Positions 34,401 through 41,400 of a stretch of 64,000 bases of DNA are shown piece by piece. The first letter of the stretch is position 1. Each line of letters opens with the position of its first letter. The notes below the pieces were generated by a model that searched no databases, was not told where the DNA came from, and saw nothing but the letters and a program-made list of their open reading frames with translations. This stretch comes from Haliclona indistincta (lineage: Eukaryota; Porifera; Demospongiae; Haplosclerida; Chalinidae). The stretch is taken from assembly GCA_964017065.1 (NCBI GenBank), contig OZ024789.1, positions 7,568,191 through 7,632,190 on the forward strand, read 5' to 3'. A program made the translations under genes and the position numbers.

Positions 34401-36662
34401 TTAATAGACTCATTGCAAGTGCTTACCCATCAGCATGAACACCAGGTGATTAAAATACCATGAGATTTTACGAGAGAAGAGAAATACACGATTAACTCGT
34501 TTTCAGTCTGGTATATCCGCCTTCTTGTTTTGCATGCCACTGCTACCGTGTGGCATAATTACAGCAAAAATCTTACACTTATCACAAATTAAGAATGTGC
34601 ATGAATATCTTGTTATCGTACTAAATTATTCATTACTATCACTTATTTTATGAGTTTCTTACATCATGCATACATCTCAATAGTGACTGTACAAACCAAA
34701 CACTTGAAATAAAAGCATGACGTTTCATTTGAAATAGTACACAGCAGTAAAGTACAGAGAGAAATGCTTTTACTCACTTGACATAGCCAGATCCATCAGG
34801 GAGCTGTAGCAGACACAAGCTCAAACCATTGTTGACTTGAAAAGCCTCGTGTGATCCAGGGGACGTGAAGCTGGCGATGCTAGGAGGAAGCTTAGTCAAG
34901 ATGGCGGGCAGAGGGAAGCTTGCTGCTCTATGGTGGCGCCCTCCTCGAAGAGATCGAGAGTGAGCATCGCTGTAGTATTTAGCAACTAGTTGACCGTCCT
35001 CTCCTCTGAGCTTAGCAGTAATCATAGACTCTTCCCTGAAACAAGAAAATTAATAATAAACTACATGTAAGCATGCATACACAATGCGGTACAGTACAGG
35101 CAGACACCCATAATAATTATAGATAATTGAGACCTAATGTAACAACTAATAATACTAATAATGGACAAAGAAATTTTTTCAAAATTTGACGAAAAAATAA
35201 TTTTTTTTGAAGCAGTCCAATCTCCAGTCTACAGTTGTGTCTGCTGTACCTTTGTCTCATGGATTCTTTTAATCTGCTGTTAGCCCACTGCATCAGAGTG
35301 TAGCCTTCTGGGTCTCTCTGCTGGCTAGGACGGACTATCCATCCTGTGAATAGGACAGATGTAATGCAAAGACTTCATGAAAATATAGGTCCTTTACCTT
35401 GTTCAGCAAAGTTTTTCTCTGTCATAGTGAAATGGACCACATCACCCGGAGTGTGGTAAACATAGGATTCTGCAGGAAATGAAAATCAAGTGTTAGCTGT
35501 TCAGCAAAATTCCTTCATGTCTCTTACCTTGATCATGATCAGACGATCCTTGCTCCTCAAGATCCACTGGTTTGACTGACAAGATAGAAATCTTAGCGAC
35601 TGCACAAGATATCAATAAATTTTCATATGAATGCACAGTTGCAAGTTTTTACTGACCTTTTTTGGTTTTTTGCTCAGACTTTGTGATCATTCCTTGCAGT
35701 TTCTCCAGTCTAGTTTTGGGACCGGTAACCTTCGGTTTAGGAGCTTGTGACTCACGGCGATATCTCAGTATAGCTGGGCCCTGCGCCCTCAGCTCAGGGG
35801 GCAGCTTGTCATAGTCTGCCTCTGCTCTGGATTCTCTATCTCCCTCGTGTGATCCACCAGAAATGTCCGATCGAATAGACGCCACACTTTTAGCCGTTTG
35901 AGGTCTCTCGACTGCTTTCTTAGCCTTCTTCAACATCTTCTGCTTAGCCCTTCTCTTGATATCTTCCTTCACAACCCAAGTGCTGAGGGAAGCGTCTAGT
36001 TCCTGACGTAACCAATCTTCTGGCGCTGATGTCAAAAAAGGAAACCTGCTCTTCGGTCTGTAGTCAATGTAACAATCTGTCTGCCACTCCCTCCTATCTA
36101 CTATCGTATCTTCTACCAAGTGAAAGAAGTCCTGGCGCAGGTTATCAACTAGTTCTTCTGGTAGTAGACACTCGCTGGTTGTCTGACCGTCTAGCCGTCT
36201 TGCTAAATTAGAGAGGATGGAAGTAGAAGCAAACTTTATCTCGTTGAACTTGTACTTTGGTTGAGGGCCTGGTACTTCTTTGTCTCCCTCCTCGATTGAT
36301 TGCAAGATCTTTTTCTTTCTCTCGCTGATCAAATCGTCTGCTATACTTGGGGCTTGAGCGGTTAGGTGTGGACCAGTTGGGTCCAAAGGCGGTAAGATGA
36401 CTTGGGATTTGCGTCTAGTGGAGCTAGCTGATGGAGGGCGACCTGAACGGACTGAACGAGCAGACGGTGGACGACCGGGACGGTTAATTTGATGCGGATG
36501 GTCTTCGTCGGCCTCTCGGTCCTTCCCTGGTTGAAAGAAGGTCAATACGGGCTCTCTCTTCTCTCCAAACAGGGCTTGTAGGTCGAGCGGCTTCCTGGCT
36601 CTGCGCTGAATGGAGCGTTTCTTCTGCTGGTGGAAGAAACTGTAGTAGGAGTGCTTGGACAT
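11460..36662 (-). CDS. FAM194-domain protein (ERICH6/C3orf20-like), 19 exons, 1061 residues, host of nested genes
   Basis: Minus-strand exons: 35657-36662, 35528-35575, 35398-35469, 35250-35343, 34778-35035, 30527-30725, 30252-30323, 30034-30168, 29910-29975, 29301-29497, 28575-28663, 27792-27996, 16590-16691, 16451-16501, 15998-16105, 14562-14646, 13245-13361, 13011-13091, 11460-11660. Every junction keeps phase and the total is 3186 nt including TGA at 11460-11462. Exons 5-8 form a FAM194-type domain: GSGYVNYYSGRRALSLS, then FFMPTGNACCYHRNGAIHML, GGALMDEDGN and WAWP. The C-terminal exons give NQLVIICVTSSR, NRNRFSPCQQC, RILKYDL, FNGYGNTKRDLLKQ and GQFLPKDYKF, a second conserved block I associate from memory with C3orf20. 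The basic N-terminus has Pro/Ser/Arg-rich repeats (GRPPSAR). No signal peptide. Reading through the exon 12 donor gives an immediate stop (LDL then TGA), so a shorter isoform is possible. Function unknown. Confidence 0.85.
11694..11873. repeat. Polypurine (GA/GGA) tract beside a 3' splice site
   Basis: About 180 bp almost purely A/G on the plus strand, ending about 30 bp from the acceptor of the last FAM194 exon. In gene sense it is an extended polypyrimidine tract. Confidence 0.9.
12367..12534. mobile_element. MITE with CAGTGGAA termini, copy 2 (inverted relative to copy 1)
   Basis: A 168-bp element aligning over its length with the reverse complement of 712-880, TA on both sides. It sits in intron 18 of the FAM194 gene. 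Confidence 0.85.
13362..13710. repeat. Long polypurine (GGGA/GA) tract beside a 3' splice site
   Basis: Nearly 350 bp of mostly A/G on the plus strand, starting at the acceptor of FAM194 exon 17 (exon end 13361). The proximal part is (GGGA)n, then (GA)n, then degenerate purines. Confidence 0.9.
14690..15140. repeat. Dispersed repeat, inverted partner at 24050-24500
   Basis: The reverse complement matches 24050-24500 in order: the cagtatcctgtaacctt block, agaattctaagtatcag, the gctgacagcacaaag block, a ggacaatc block and gctctcatcaatccct. Similarity is imperfect but runs about 450 bp. It lies in FAM194 intron 15. Confidence 0.7.
15352..15432. repeat. 21-bp tandem repeat
   Basis: The unit gtgacatgtgatgacagacat occurs about four times with small changes. 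It is intronic, with no gene on either strand. Confidence 0.85.
16977..17772. mobile_element. 796-bp foldback element with arms of degenerate (GATCAACTC)n repeats and a 9-bp target duplication
   Basis: The direct repeat GACAGCTAG flanks the element (16968-16976 and 17773-17781). Terminal inverted repeats share GCACGCGAGGTCAACTT. Each arm, about 200 bp, is a string of degenerate roughly 15-18-bp units built on gatcaact(c/t), inverted between arms. The centre holds a 28-bp tandem repeat. There is no transposase, so it is a non-autonomous foldback element. It lies in FAM194 intron 12. Confidence 0.85.
17290..17402. repeat. 28-bp tandem repeat inside the foldback element
   Basis: ttaggaagaccctcccgacg plus atccttag repeats about four times. 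Similar cgacgatcctt and accctcccgac words recur at 63430-63535. Confidence 0.85.
18040..18660. repeat. Downstream part of the transporter duplication unit, copy 1
   Basis: This matches 20890-21780 closely (for example cacaatcggtatcct, ccttgaccttagttttcgg, catgaatcacgtagaataca), except for a 253-bp insertion present only in the second copy. The duplicated unit therefore includes over 600 bp 3' of the transporter genes. Confidence 0.85.
18673..20286 (-). CDS. POT/SLC15-like MFS transporter, copy 1 (single exon, 537 residues)
   Basis: Intronless frame; the start is placed at MPSRVT because similarity with the copy at 21794-23407 becomes continuous there and both then have 537 codons, although an in-frame ATG lies upstream. 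About a dozen hydrophobic segments fit an MFS fold. PTR/POT hallmarks: LGWLGDAWIGRYRIIMCGS after TM2 (MFS signature-like), FTEEEVEDVKTIFR before TM7 and ALEFVLAQTPINLRG near TM10. POT proteins carry small peptides or nitrate with protons; the substrate here is unknown. The C-terminus is charged (KRYKLRERERH) with a Tyr/Glu-rich tail. It lies within FAM194 intron 12, on the host's strand. It lacks introns, which could mean an ancient retrocopy, followed by tandem duplication. Confidence 0.85.
   Translation of the reverse strand: MPSRVTCASQCSFSHGTLLVLVWAALSYGSSYYTPYVIELLPIPHEVRFGLKVICNSLILLMPVLGWLGDAWIGRYRIIMCGSLLSMVALWIVLIAFIVLQFNWTPIPALVVLCIAMPVSVIGTQSNAMNMLPFTIDQMIGASGEAISAAVQWNWWSRSVASLAQELIVCLPVVISMPQLTGIQAAIFLAIVTFCLSSILITDCLCHHKLEVHFKPCSPLKSAFRVLNYARKTKYPERRSAFTYIDEEEPSRLDYGKHKFGGPFTEEEVEDVKTIFRMLVFIAIVLIAGLFSDGKISVIHTHIIPSTADTRICVEGTAFIVNNLTAAVMIPFYRFILFPLLKNKMPNFLKRIGAGLFLGFISSLLDLTLDTIGHTLSNNTQCMFDTSSVPDNTLPISPYWLLLPDIVGSVGDLLTKCTALEFVLAQTPINLRGTVVGVVYVSYLIGQFAHLGTTLLLSHFNLNRVTPSCGFYYYLVLSIFAILCLIVSAVIAKRYKLRERERHVNIQAIVEEHYERYFDQEEEYMRETADMYRTFLK
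20666..20870. repeat. Single arm of a foldback repeat at the duplication junction
   Basis: agatttctaacgaaatcaaa onward matches the left arm of the inverted repeat at 47750-48128 and its adjacent spacer. It sits just before the start of the second transporter duplication unit. Confidence 0.8.
21054..21306. mobile_element. 253-bp insertion present in only one of two paralogous flanks
   Basis: Copy 1 of the flank reads straight through gaattaacttgg near 18190. Copy 2 is interrupted there and TTA is found on both sides of the insert (21051-21053 and 21307-21309). The insert starts ttacatagcacgtcatcttt and ends near gggcaataactaatac. Related sequence lies inverted near 30795-30930, with a more distant relative at 32290-32480. 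Confidence 0.85.
21794..23407 (-). CDS. POT/SLC15-like MFS transporter, copy 2 (single exon, 537 residues)
   Basis: Nearly identical to the gene at 18673-20286 and equal in length from MPSRVT. Differences are scattered and conservative, with no stop or indel, so both copies look functional. The same PTR features are present (LGWLGDAWIGRYRI, FTEEEVEDVKTIFR, ALEFALAQT). Sequence upstream of MPSRVT diverges between copies, which argues against the longer N-termini that open frames allow. It is a direct tandem repeat of copy 1, on the host strand within FAM194 intron 12. Substrate unknown. Confidence 0.85.
   Translation of the reverse strand: MPSRVTRASQCSFSHGTLLVLVWAALSYGSFYYTLAVIYFAPIPHEVRFGLIVVCDFLLLLMPVLGWLGDAWIGRYRIIMCGSLLSMVALWIVLIAFVLLQFNWTPIPALVVLCIAMPVSIIGTESNAMNMLPFTIDQMIGASGEAISAAVQWNWWSYSVASLAEKLIVCLPVVISIPQLTDIQAAIFLAIVTFCLSLILITDCLYHRKLEVHFKPCSPLKTAFRVLNYARKTKYPERRSAFTYIDEEEPSRLDYGKHKFGGLFTEEEVEDVKTIFRMLVFIATVLIVGLFSNGTISFIHAHIIPSTTDTRSCVEGTAFIVNNLTAAVMIPFYRFILFPLLKHKMPNFLKRVSVGLFLGFISSILDLTLDTIGHSLSNNTQCMFDTSSVPANTLPISPYWLLLPDIVGSVGDLLIKCTALEFALAQTLISLRGSVVGVLYVSYLVGQFAHFGITLLLSHFNLNRVTPSCGFYYYLVLSIFALLCLVVSAVIAKRYKLRERERHVNIQAIVEEHYERYFDQEEEYMRETADMYRTFLK
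24050..24500. repeat. Dispersed repeat, inverted partner of 14690-15140
   Basis: See the partner entry. Short open frames here (23790-24062, 24099-24287) have no splice or domain support. Confidence 0.65.
24820..25056 (-). pseudogene. Possible remnant of a non-LTR retrotransposon RT C-terminus
   Basis: The minus-strand reading contains YSSSSPPLLLWNKLPSNNIN, resembling the F-P-x(3)-LWNxLP motif at the end of LINE reverse transcriptases. No other RT motif was recognised around it and the rest is low complexity. Weak call. Confidence 0.3.
25362..25530. repeat. Direct repeat flanking the small two-exon gene, left copy
   Basis: ctgatttctgtt onward through tgactaccatgcactctttc to gtgtaaattcacac matches 26228-26395 in the same orientation. 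The right copy lies directly after the stop codon of the gene at 25797-26220. Confidence 0.8.
25634..25719. repeat. 43-bp perfect tandem duplication
   Basis: attctaataatagttcgcct and the following bases to tagtaaa occur twice back to back, nearly identical. Confidence 0.85.
25797..26220 (+). CDS. Small two-exon acidic protein, 123 residues, nested antisense in FAM194 intron 12
   Basis: Exon 1 is 25797-25945 and exon 2 is 25998-26220. The donor is AT|GTAAGT, the acceptor tatgtag|C, and the intron is 52 bp; phases agree and the total is 124 codons with TAG. Exon 1 encodes a short internal repeat, ISILDSK, two to three times, from a 21-bp DNA repeat. Exon 2 gives an acidic stretch (ELSDTDDEEEHNLLLEDF) and ends KSWWSITDD. 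There is no signal peptide, membrane segment or recognised domain. The acidic segment resembles protein tails captured by transposons in general character only. It is opposite in strand to the transporters and host. Function unknown; coding status inferred from the clean intron and unbroken frame. Confidence 0.55.
26228..26395. repeat. Direct repeat flanking the small two-exon gene, right copy
   Basis: Same sequence as 25362-25530, starting eight bases after the stop codon. Confidence 0.8.
27285..27545. repeat. Dispersed repeat shared with 63540-63815
   Basis: Matching blocks in order include gagttcaatggaacac, cacgcgtttaattg, tcagtctcacaattgtggca, ccggaatgttctaatcggcg and caggcgtctttcaaagaata. 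Both copies are in the same orientation. Confidence 0.8.
28391..28468. repeat. GGTACC-rich short repeat
   Basis: ttggtacccacattggtacc is repeated with small changes, leaving several GGTACC palindromes. Located in FAM194 intron 11. Confidence 0.7.
29615..29903. mobile_element. MITE-like element close to a splice donor
   Basis: Terminal inverted repeats CGTACGCTCACAAAT and near-match, extended to a CGCGG block, bound about 285 bp. The end at about 29902 lies only a few bases from the donor of FAM194 exon 9 (exon 29910-29975). An antisense-looking 106-codon frame runs through it and is not a gene. Confidence 0.7.
30795..30930. repeat. Inverted relative of the 21054-21306 insertion
   Basis: The reverse complement reads attacatagtacgtcatctt, then caccaatcggattgctctat and tcgagggcattaatgtaggt, matching the left half of the insertion at 21054. 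It lies in FAM194 intron 5. Confidence 0.75.
31371..32123 (-). CDS. Secreted tectonin-repeat (beta-propeller) lectin-like protein, nested in FAM194 intron 5
   Basis: Single exon, 250 residues from MRAAKN; an in-frame ATG at 32180 would add 19 residues but falls inside a perfect palindrome, so the inner Met is preferred. A signal peptide follows (SKAVLVVAVIVAFTATSGYG). The rest is a run of five to six repeats of about 36-40 residues of tectonin type, with W-x(5)-G-x-L-x-H/Q-V and VWGVD/YGVD signatures: SGSLKQVTASTNYFWGVN, DGKLMHVDADDHEVWGVD, SGDLRHVSASGNGYVWGTD. Paired CxRPCNG-type cysteines recur (CKRPCNG, CAKPCNG, CRKPCVG), suggesting disulphides. Tectonin proteins such as fish-egg lectins and tachylectin-1 bind microbial sugars or LPS; that role here is inferred from family. 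Same strand as the host gene. Confidence 0.88.
   Translation of the reverse strand: MRAAKNAASKAVLVVAVIVAFTATSGYGFTTISGSLKQVTASTNYFWGVNNDYDIFFCKRPCNGNWRQIDGKLMHVDADDHEVWGVDKQSNIYKRPVDGSGRDWTRVSGDLRHVSASGNGYVWGTDSRDHIFKCAKPCNGQWQRVPGALRNIDGGQERVYGVDSEGAVYTQNVDGRGKWRHIPSKRMKQITASGVHEVFAVDAENKLHRCRKPCVGGWEEMDGHFDHVDAANHGVYGTTCKNDIMGRAFS
32150..32196. repeat. Perfect 22-bp inverted repeat with 3-base loop
   Basis: gatttttactcgcagcatgg and ct, a loop ata, then the exact reverse complement. It lies just upstream of the preferred start of the lectin gene. Nearby are tandem copies of tttttagcagctcg. Confidence 0.9.
32290..32480. repeat. Dispersed repeat distantly related to 21054-21306
   Basis: Shares gcgagggcattaac-type blocks, a gaagtcggttgccc block and cccttacaacgcgaca with the other copies (compare cactgtaaggg near 30795). 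Divergent and rearranged. Confidence 0.5.
32745..34100. repeat. Large imperfect inverted repeat with decayed coding arms
   Basis: The left arm, about 32745-33290, matches the reverse complement of the right arm, about 33470-34095. Outer parts share the aaggaataagatgtgatatg block and cacatcccaa(c/t)acattcc. Inner parts encode related peptides on opposite strands: KDLETFDDLRLAA (minus, 33097-33393) and KDLETFHDLRLAA (plus, about 33480-33600). The plus-strand reading continues to DPCTCGKCNHKN with a stop and a frame break. The arms look like two copies of one multi-copy gene or transposon fragment. Located in FAM194 intron 5. Confidence 0.75.
33480..33795 (+). pseudogene. Decayed gene fragment, Cys-rich C-terminus, in inverted duplicate
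   Basis: In broken plus-strand frames the sequence reads VRCLKQTKDLETFHDLRLAA, then MDFEKIPCTSANA and a stop, then YYQQQLWIQAPLKDGLKM, RVVWFQIVPGI and a CTCGKCNHKNGET cysteine motif. It looks like the end of a repeated transposon-type or multi-copy protein. The mirror copy lies at 33097-33393 on the minus strand. The family was not identified. Confidence 0.5.
34101..34777. other. Remainder of FAM194 intron 5, no feature recognised
   Basis: AT-rich sequence between the inverted repeat and exon 5. One 64-codon frame (34244-34438) has no support. Confidence 0.6.
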
Positions 36663-36952
36663 GGGCTGCTCTCCGGGCGGCTACCCGGTTGCTAGAGGGA
36701 AGTACATTTGACATAGCCATGTGCTCTACTATGCCGCAGGGCGTAAACACTACTCCAATCTGAGCTCACCTTGTCCTGCCCCGAGGGCGCGCGCTCAGCT
36801 GGTTGGTAGCCGTGCAGTAGCTAGGAAGCCACACTAGTAGCTCGTTTCCATAGATACAAGGTGGGGCTCGTTACTAGGTTAGCGCTAAAAGGCGGGGTCA
36901 CTGCCCACATGGTCGACCACAGTAAATTCAGTAATTGATCAGTGAAGAGGTG
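36663..36952. promoter_or_regulatory. Bidirectional promoter interval, FAM194 gene / SLC35E3
   Basis: Start codons at 36662 (minus) and 36953 (plus) leave 290 bp between the two genes. It is visibly more GC-rich than surrounding introns. Shared-promoter function is inferred. Confidence 0.6.
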
Positions 36953-38217
<1,265 letters not shown>

Positions 38218-38407
38218 TACATATCAAGCCCATAATTATTTTTATCATTTCACATGTAACCACTGCACAAAAATAGTTTATAGACAATCATTTCATTCTA
38301 CGTTTTGCATAACGAGTCTAACATATGTAACTAAAAAATTCCATACTTATTTATTTTGATCTGATGACAAAGGTATAAATCTGCTTTCTCGTCTTCTCCG
38401 GCGACTG

Positions 38408-41400
38408 TTATTTTTGGAGGCATGTGTCCCCTGTTGTCTGTTCATCACTATGGGCTGTTGGTGTTGTCTTATCATCTTGCGAAGGTATCAAATCTGCTTC
38501 CATATTTTCTCCTGCAACTTTTATTTGTTCCTTATCTGTTGCTTCTTCTCTCTGTTCACCTATTTGTGGTTTTGGTCTTACAATATCATCTTGCAAAGAT
38601 ATCAAATTTGTTTCCTTACCTTTTCCAGCGGCTGATATTTTTGCCTGATCAGTTAGACTTGTTAGCTCTGTTGTCTCTTCGTCATTTGGTTTTTGTGTGT
38701 CTTGCAAAGGTATTAAATCTGCTTTCTTATCTTCTCCTGCAATTGTTATTTTTGCCTGATTAGTTGATTCTTCTCTCTGTTCATCATTTTGTGGATTTGG
38801 TGTTCTCTTATCGTCTTGTGTTGATATTGAATCTGTTTCTGTATCTTTTCCTGTGACTGTTACTTTTGCCTGATCAGTTAGACTTGTGTACTCTGTTGTC
38901 TCTTTCTGTTCACCAATTTGTGGTTTTGGTGTTACCTTATCATCTTGAGTAAATATTTTGTGTCGTGTGTCATTAAATAACTTCGAGGGCCTTACACAAT
39001 GTACAATTGTGTCATCATCCTGATAGTCACTGGTGACCAATTTTAGACGAGGTCTTGCTGAACTTGGATCATCTTTTTTAACATGAATCGAATCACGTTG
39101 ATCGTCTTCAATAGGCAGTATACCACTTGGTTCATCCTTGACAACTTTGTCTTCAGTGGTGCTAGACTTTATACTATCTGTATCAACTTGGTCGTCCCTG
39201 TTCTCAGTTTGTTTATCCTCGTTATGTTGATCTTTCATAGTCAAACTGCTTGCATCATTTGGATCACCCTTTCCAGAGTTGGGATTCGGTTTGGCTTCTG
39301 TTGATTCATCCTGTTCCACTACAATGGGTGTAGAAGACATTGGACTGTCAGCTGCAGCATCTACTGGTTCATCTTTGTTAGCACTCATTGTCACAGGCTG
39401 CTCGCTGGTAGTAGTATCCTTGTTAGCACTCGTTGTCACAGGCTGCTCGCTGGTAGTAGCATCTTTGTTAGCACTCATTGTCACAGGCTGCTCGCTGGTA
39501 GTAGTATCCTTGTTAGCACTCGTTGTCACAGGCTGCTCGCTGGTAGTAGCATCTTTGTTAGCACTCATTGTCACAGGCTGCTCGCTGGTAGTACCATCTT
39601 TGTTAGCAGTCATTGTCACAGGCTGCTCGCTGGTAGTACCATCTTTGTTAGCAGTCATTGTCACAGGCTGCTCGCTGGTAGTAGCATCTTTGTTAGCACT
39701 CATTGTCAAAGGCTGCTCACTGGTAGTAGCATCTTTGTTAGCATTCATTGTCACAGGCTGCTCGATGGTAGTACCATCTTTGTTAGCAGTCATTGTCACA
39801 GGCTGCTCGCTGGTAGTAGCATCTTTGTTAGCACTCATTGTCACAGGCTGCTCGCTGGTAGTACCATCTTTGTTAGCAGTCATTGTCACAGGCTGCTCGC
39901 TGGTAGTAGCATCATTTTTGTCTTCAGGTAAAGCTACCAGCACCACAGGACCCTGTGGTTCAATAGTGATGATGATTGATGTATCTATTTCAGAGGGTAG
40001 AGCTTTCTCAACATCGCTCTTTTGAAAAGTTGACATTTGATAATTTAATGTGACACTGCGATTGGCAGAGCGTCGATTGTGCCAAATTTGACTGATACTG
40101 GCAGTAGATGTGAACCCTGACAAGTCTTTGCCTGTAGCCGTTTTGAACCACCTTGCCCATGTCTTTCTGATATCCTTTGAACGTAAAGTCTGTAGACAGA
40201 AGACCATGACTCCTTGAAAAGCTGTGAAGATGATGAACAAAGCTGAGAAAGTGTCACGAACAGCAGACACGTTGATGCCTTCTGTAGCTGCTAGTCCGAT
40301 TCCCCAGCCAAGACCAAAGAGAACTGACAGAGTTACTGCCGCTATTAGTTGTTGTTTAGTTGTAACTCGAGCCTTTCTGTCTTGCTCATCTTTATGACAG
40401 TTCTTGCAAATGAGTGTGAACAGAATAACAGAATAGACTATCCAGTTGAACACATAGATGACAACAAATGGCACTATCACACCGATATAAAAGGGAATAC
40501 CATGTGCACGACACCTGAAAATTATCGTGATAATCCACCAATTTGTAACAAATAGCATTGTTACTTACACATTAGGATGCATGTAGGATTTTGGATTAGG
40601 AGCAAAGCAGAACAATACTACAAACACTGGAACAACTAAAATGGATGAAATTGCACAGTTAGGAAAAAACAGTAGTATTGCATTTTCCTTACCCCAGCAT
40701 ACAATTGTTGCTTTGAAGACATAGTGGCTGATGGTGTGTCCCAGTACGACCACTAGTTTTAAGTAGAGGTTGATGGCTTCAGCTGCCATTACCATGAACA
40801 CTACTAGCATGAAATACTGCAGCACGATGGAGACTACGGCACACAGAGGAGCCACACTGCTGCTGTGGACAGAGAAGATGAACACAACATACAAACCAAG
40901 CAGTGAGAAGCAAAGATTTAGCAACAGTTGACCATGATCTGAGACCAAGAGCTTCCTACAATATTTATTGAAAGGAGACACTCAAACAGAACTACGTATT
41001 CTTACTTTGTGCACATATAGGAAATGATTGTCAAAAGCAAACTGACTATAGATAGTACTACACCAACGTACGACACTGTATCCAAGAAATAGTCCTCTGG
41101 TCGATTGACAATCTCATTGCTACCAAAATCCGGAGAGACATCCTGAAATGTATTATTGTGATTGCATAAGAAATGCTAGAAAAGTTTATAACTAACCAGT
41201 AAAATAGCAAAACTAGTGAGATGGTCGCACATGCAAGTAACTTCCTCCGTGTCTGTATCATTTGAGCTATTGCTGCTACTGTTCATAGTTACACAACCTT
41301 CAGTTGACCAGCCTCCATAGCCATCTGAATTACACAAACAAAGTCGTACCTAATGTGGTTATAATAATGACTACCATCTAGAGCTTGGTCCCAGAAAGAG

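Noticed and set aside
39368..39907. CRISPR-like regular repeat array
   Set aside because: Units are contiguous without spacers, in frame and coding in a eukaryotic gene.
39279..40025. 248-codon plus-strand open frame with repeated LLALIVTGCSLVV, looking like a membrane protein
   Set aside because: It is the antisense of the 45-bp coding repeat in the GPCR A tail; hydrophobicity follows from the complement of the Ser/Thr/Asp codons.
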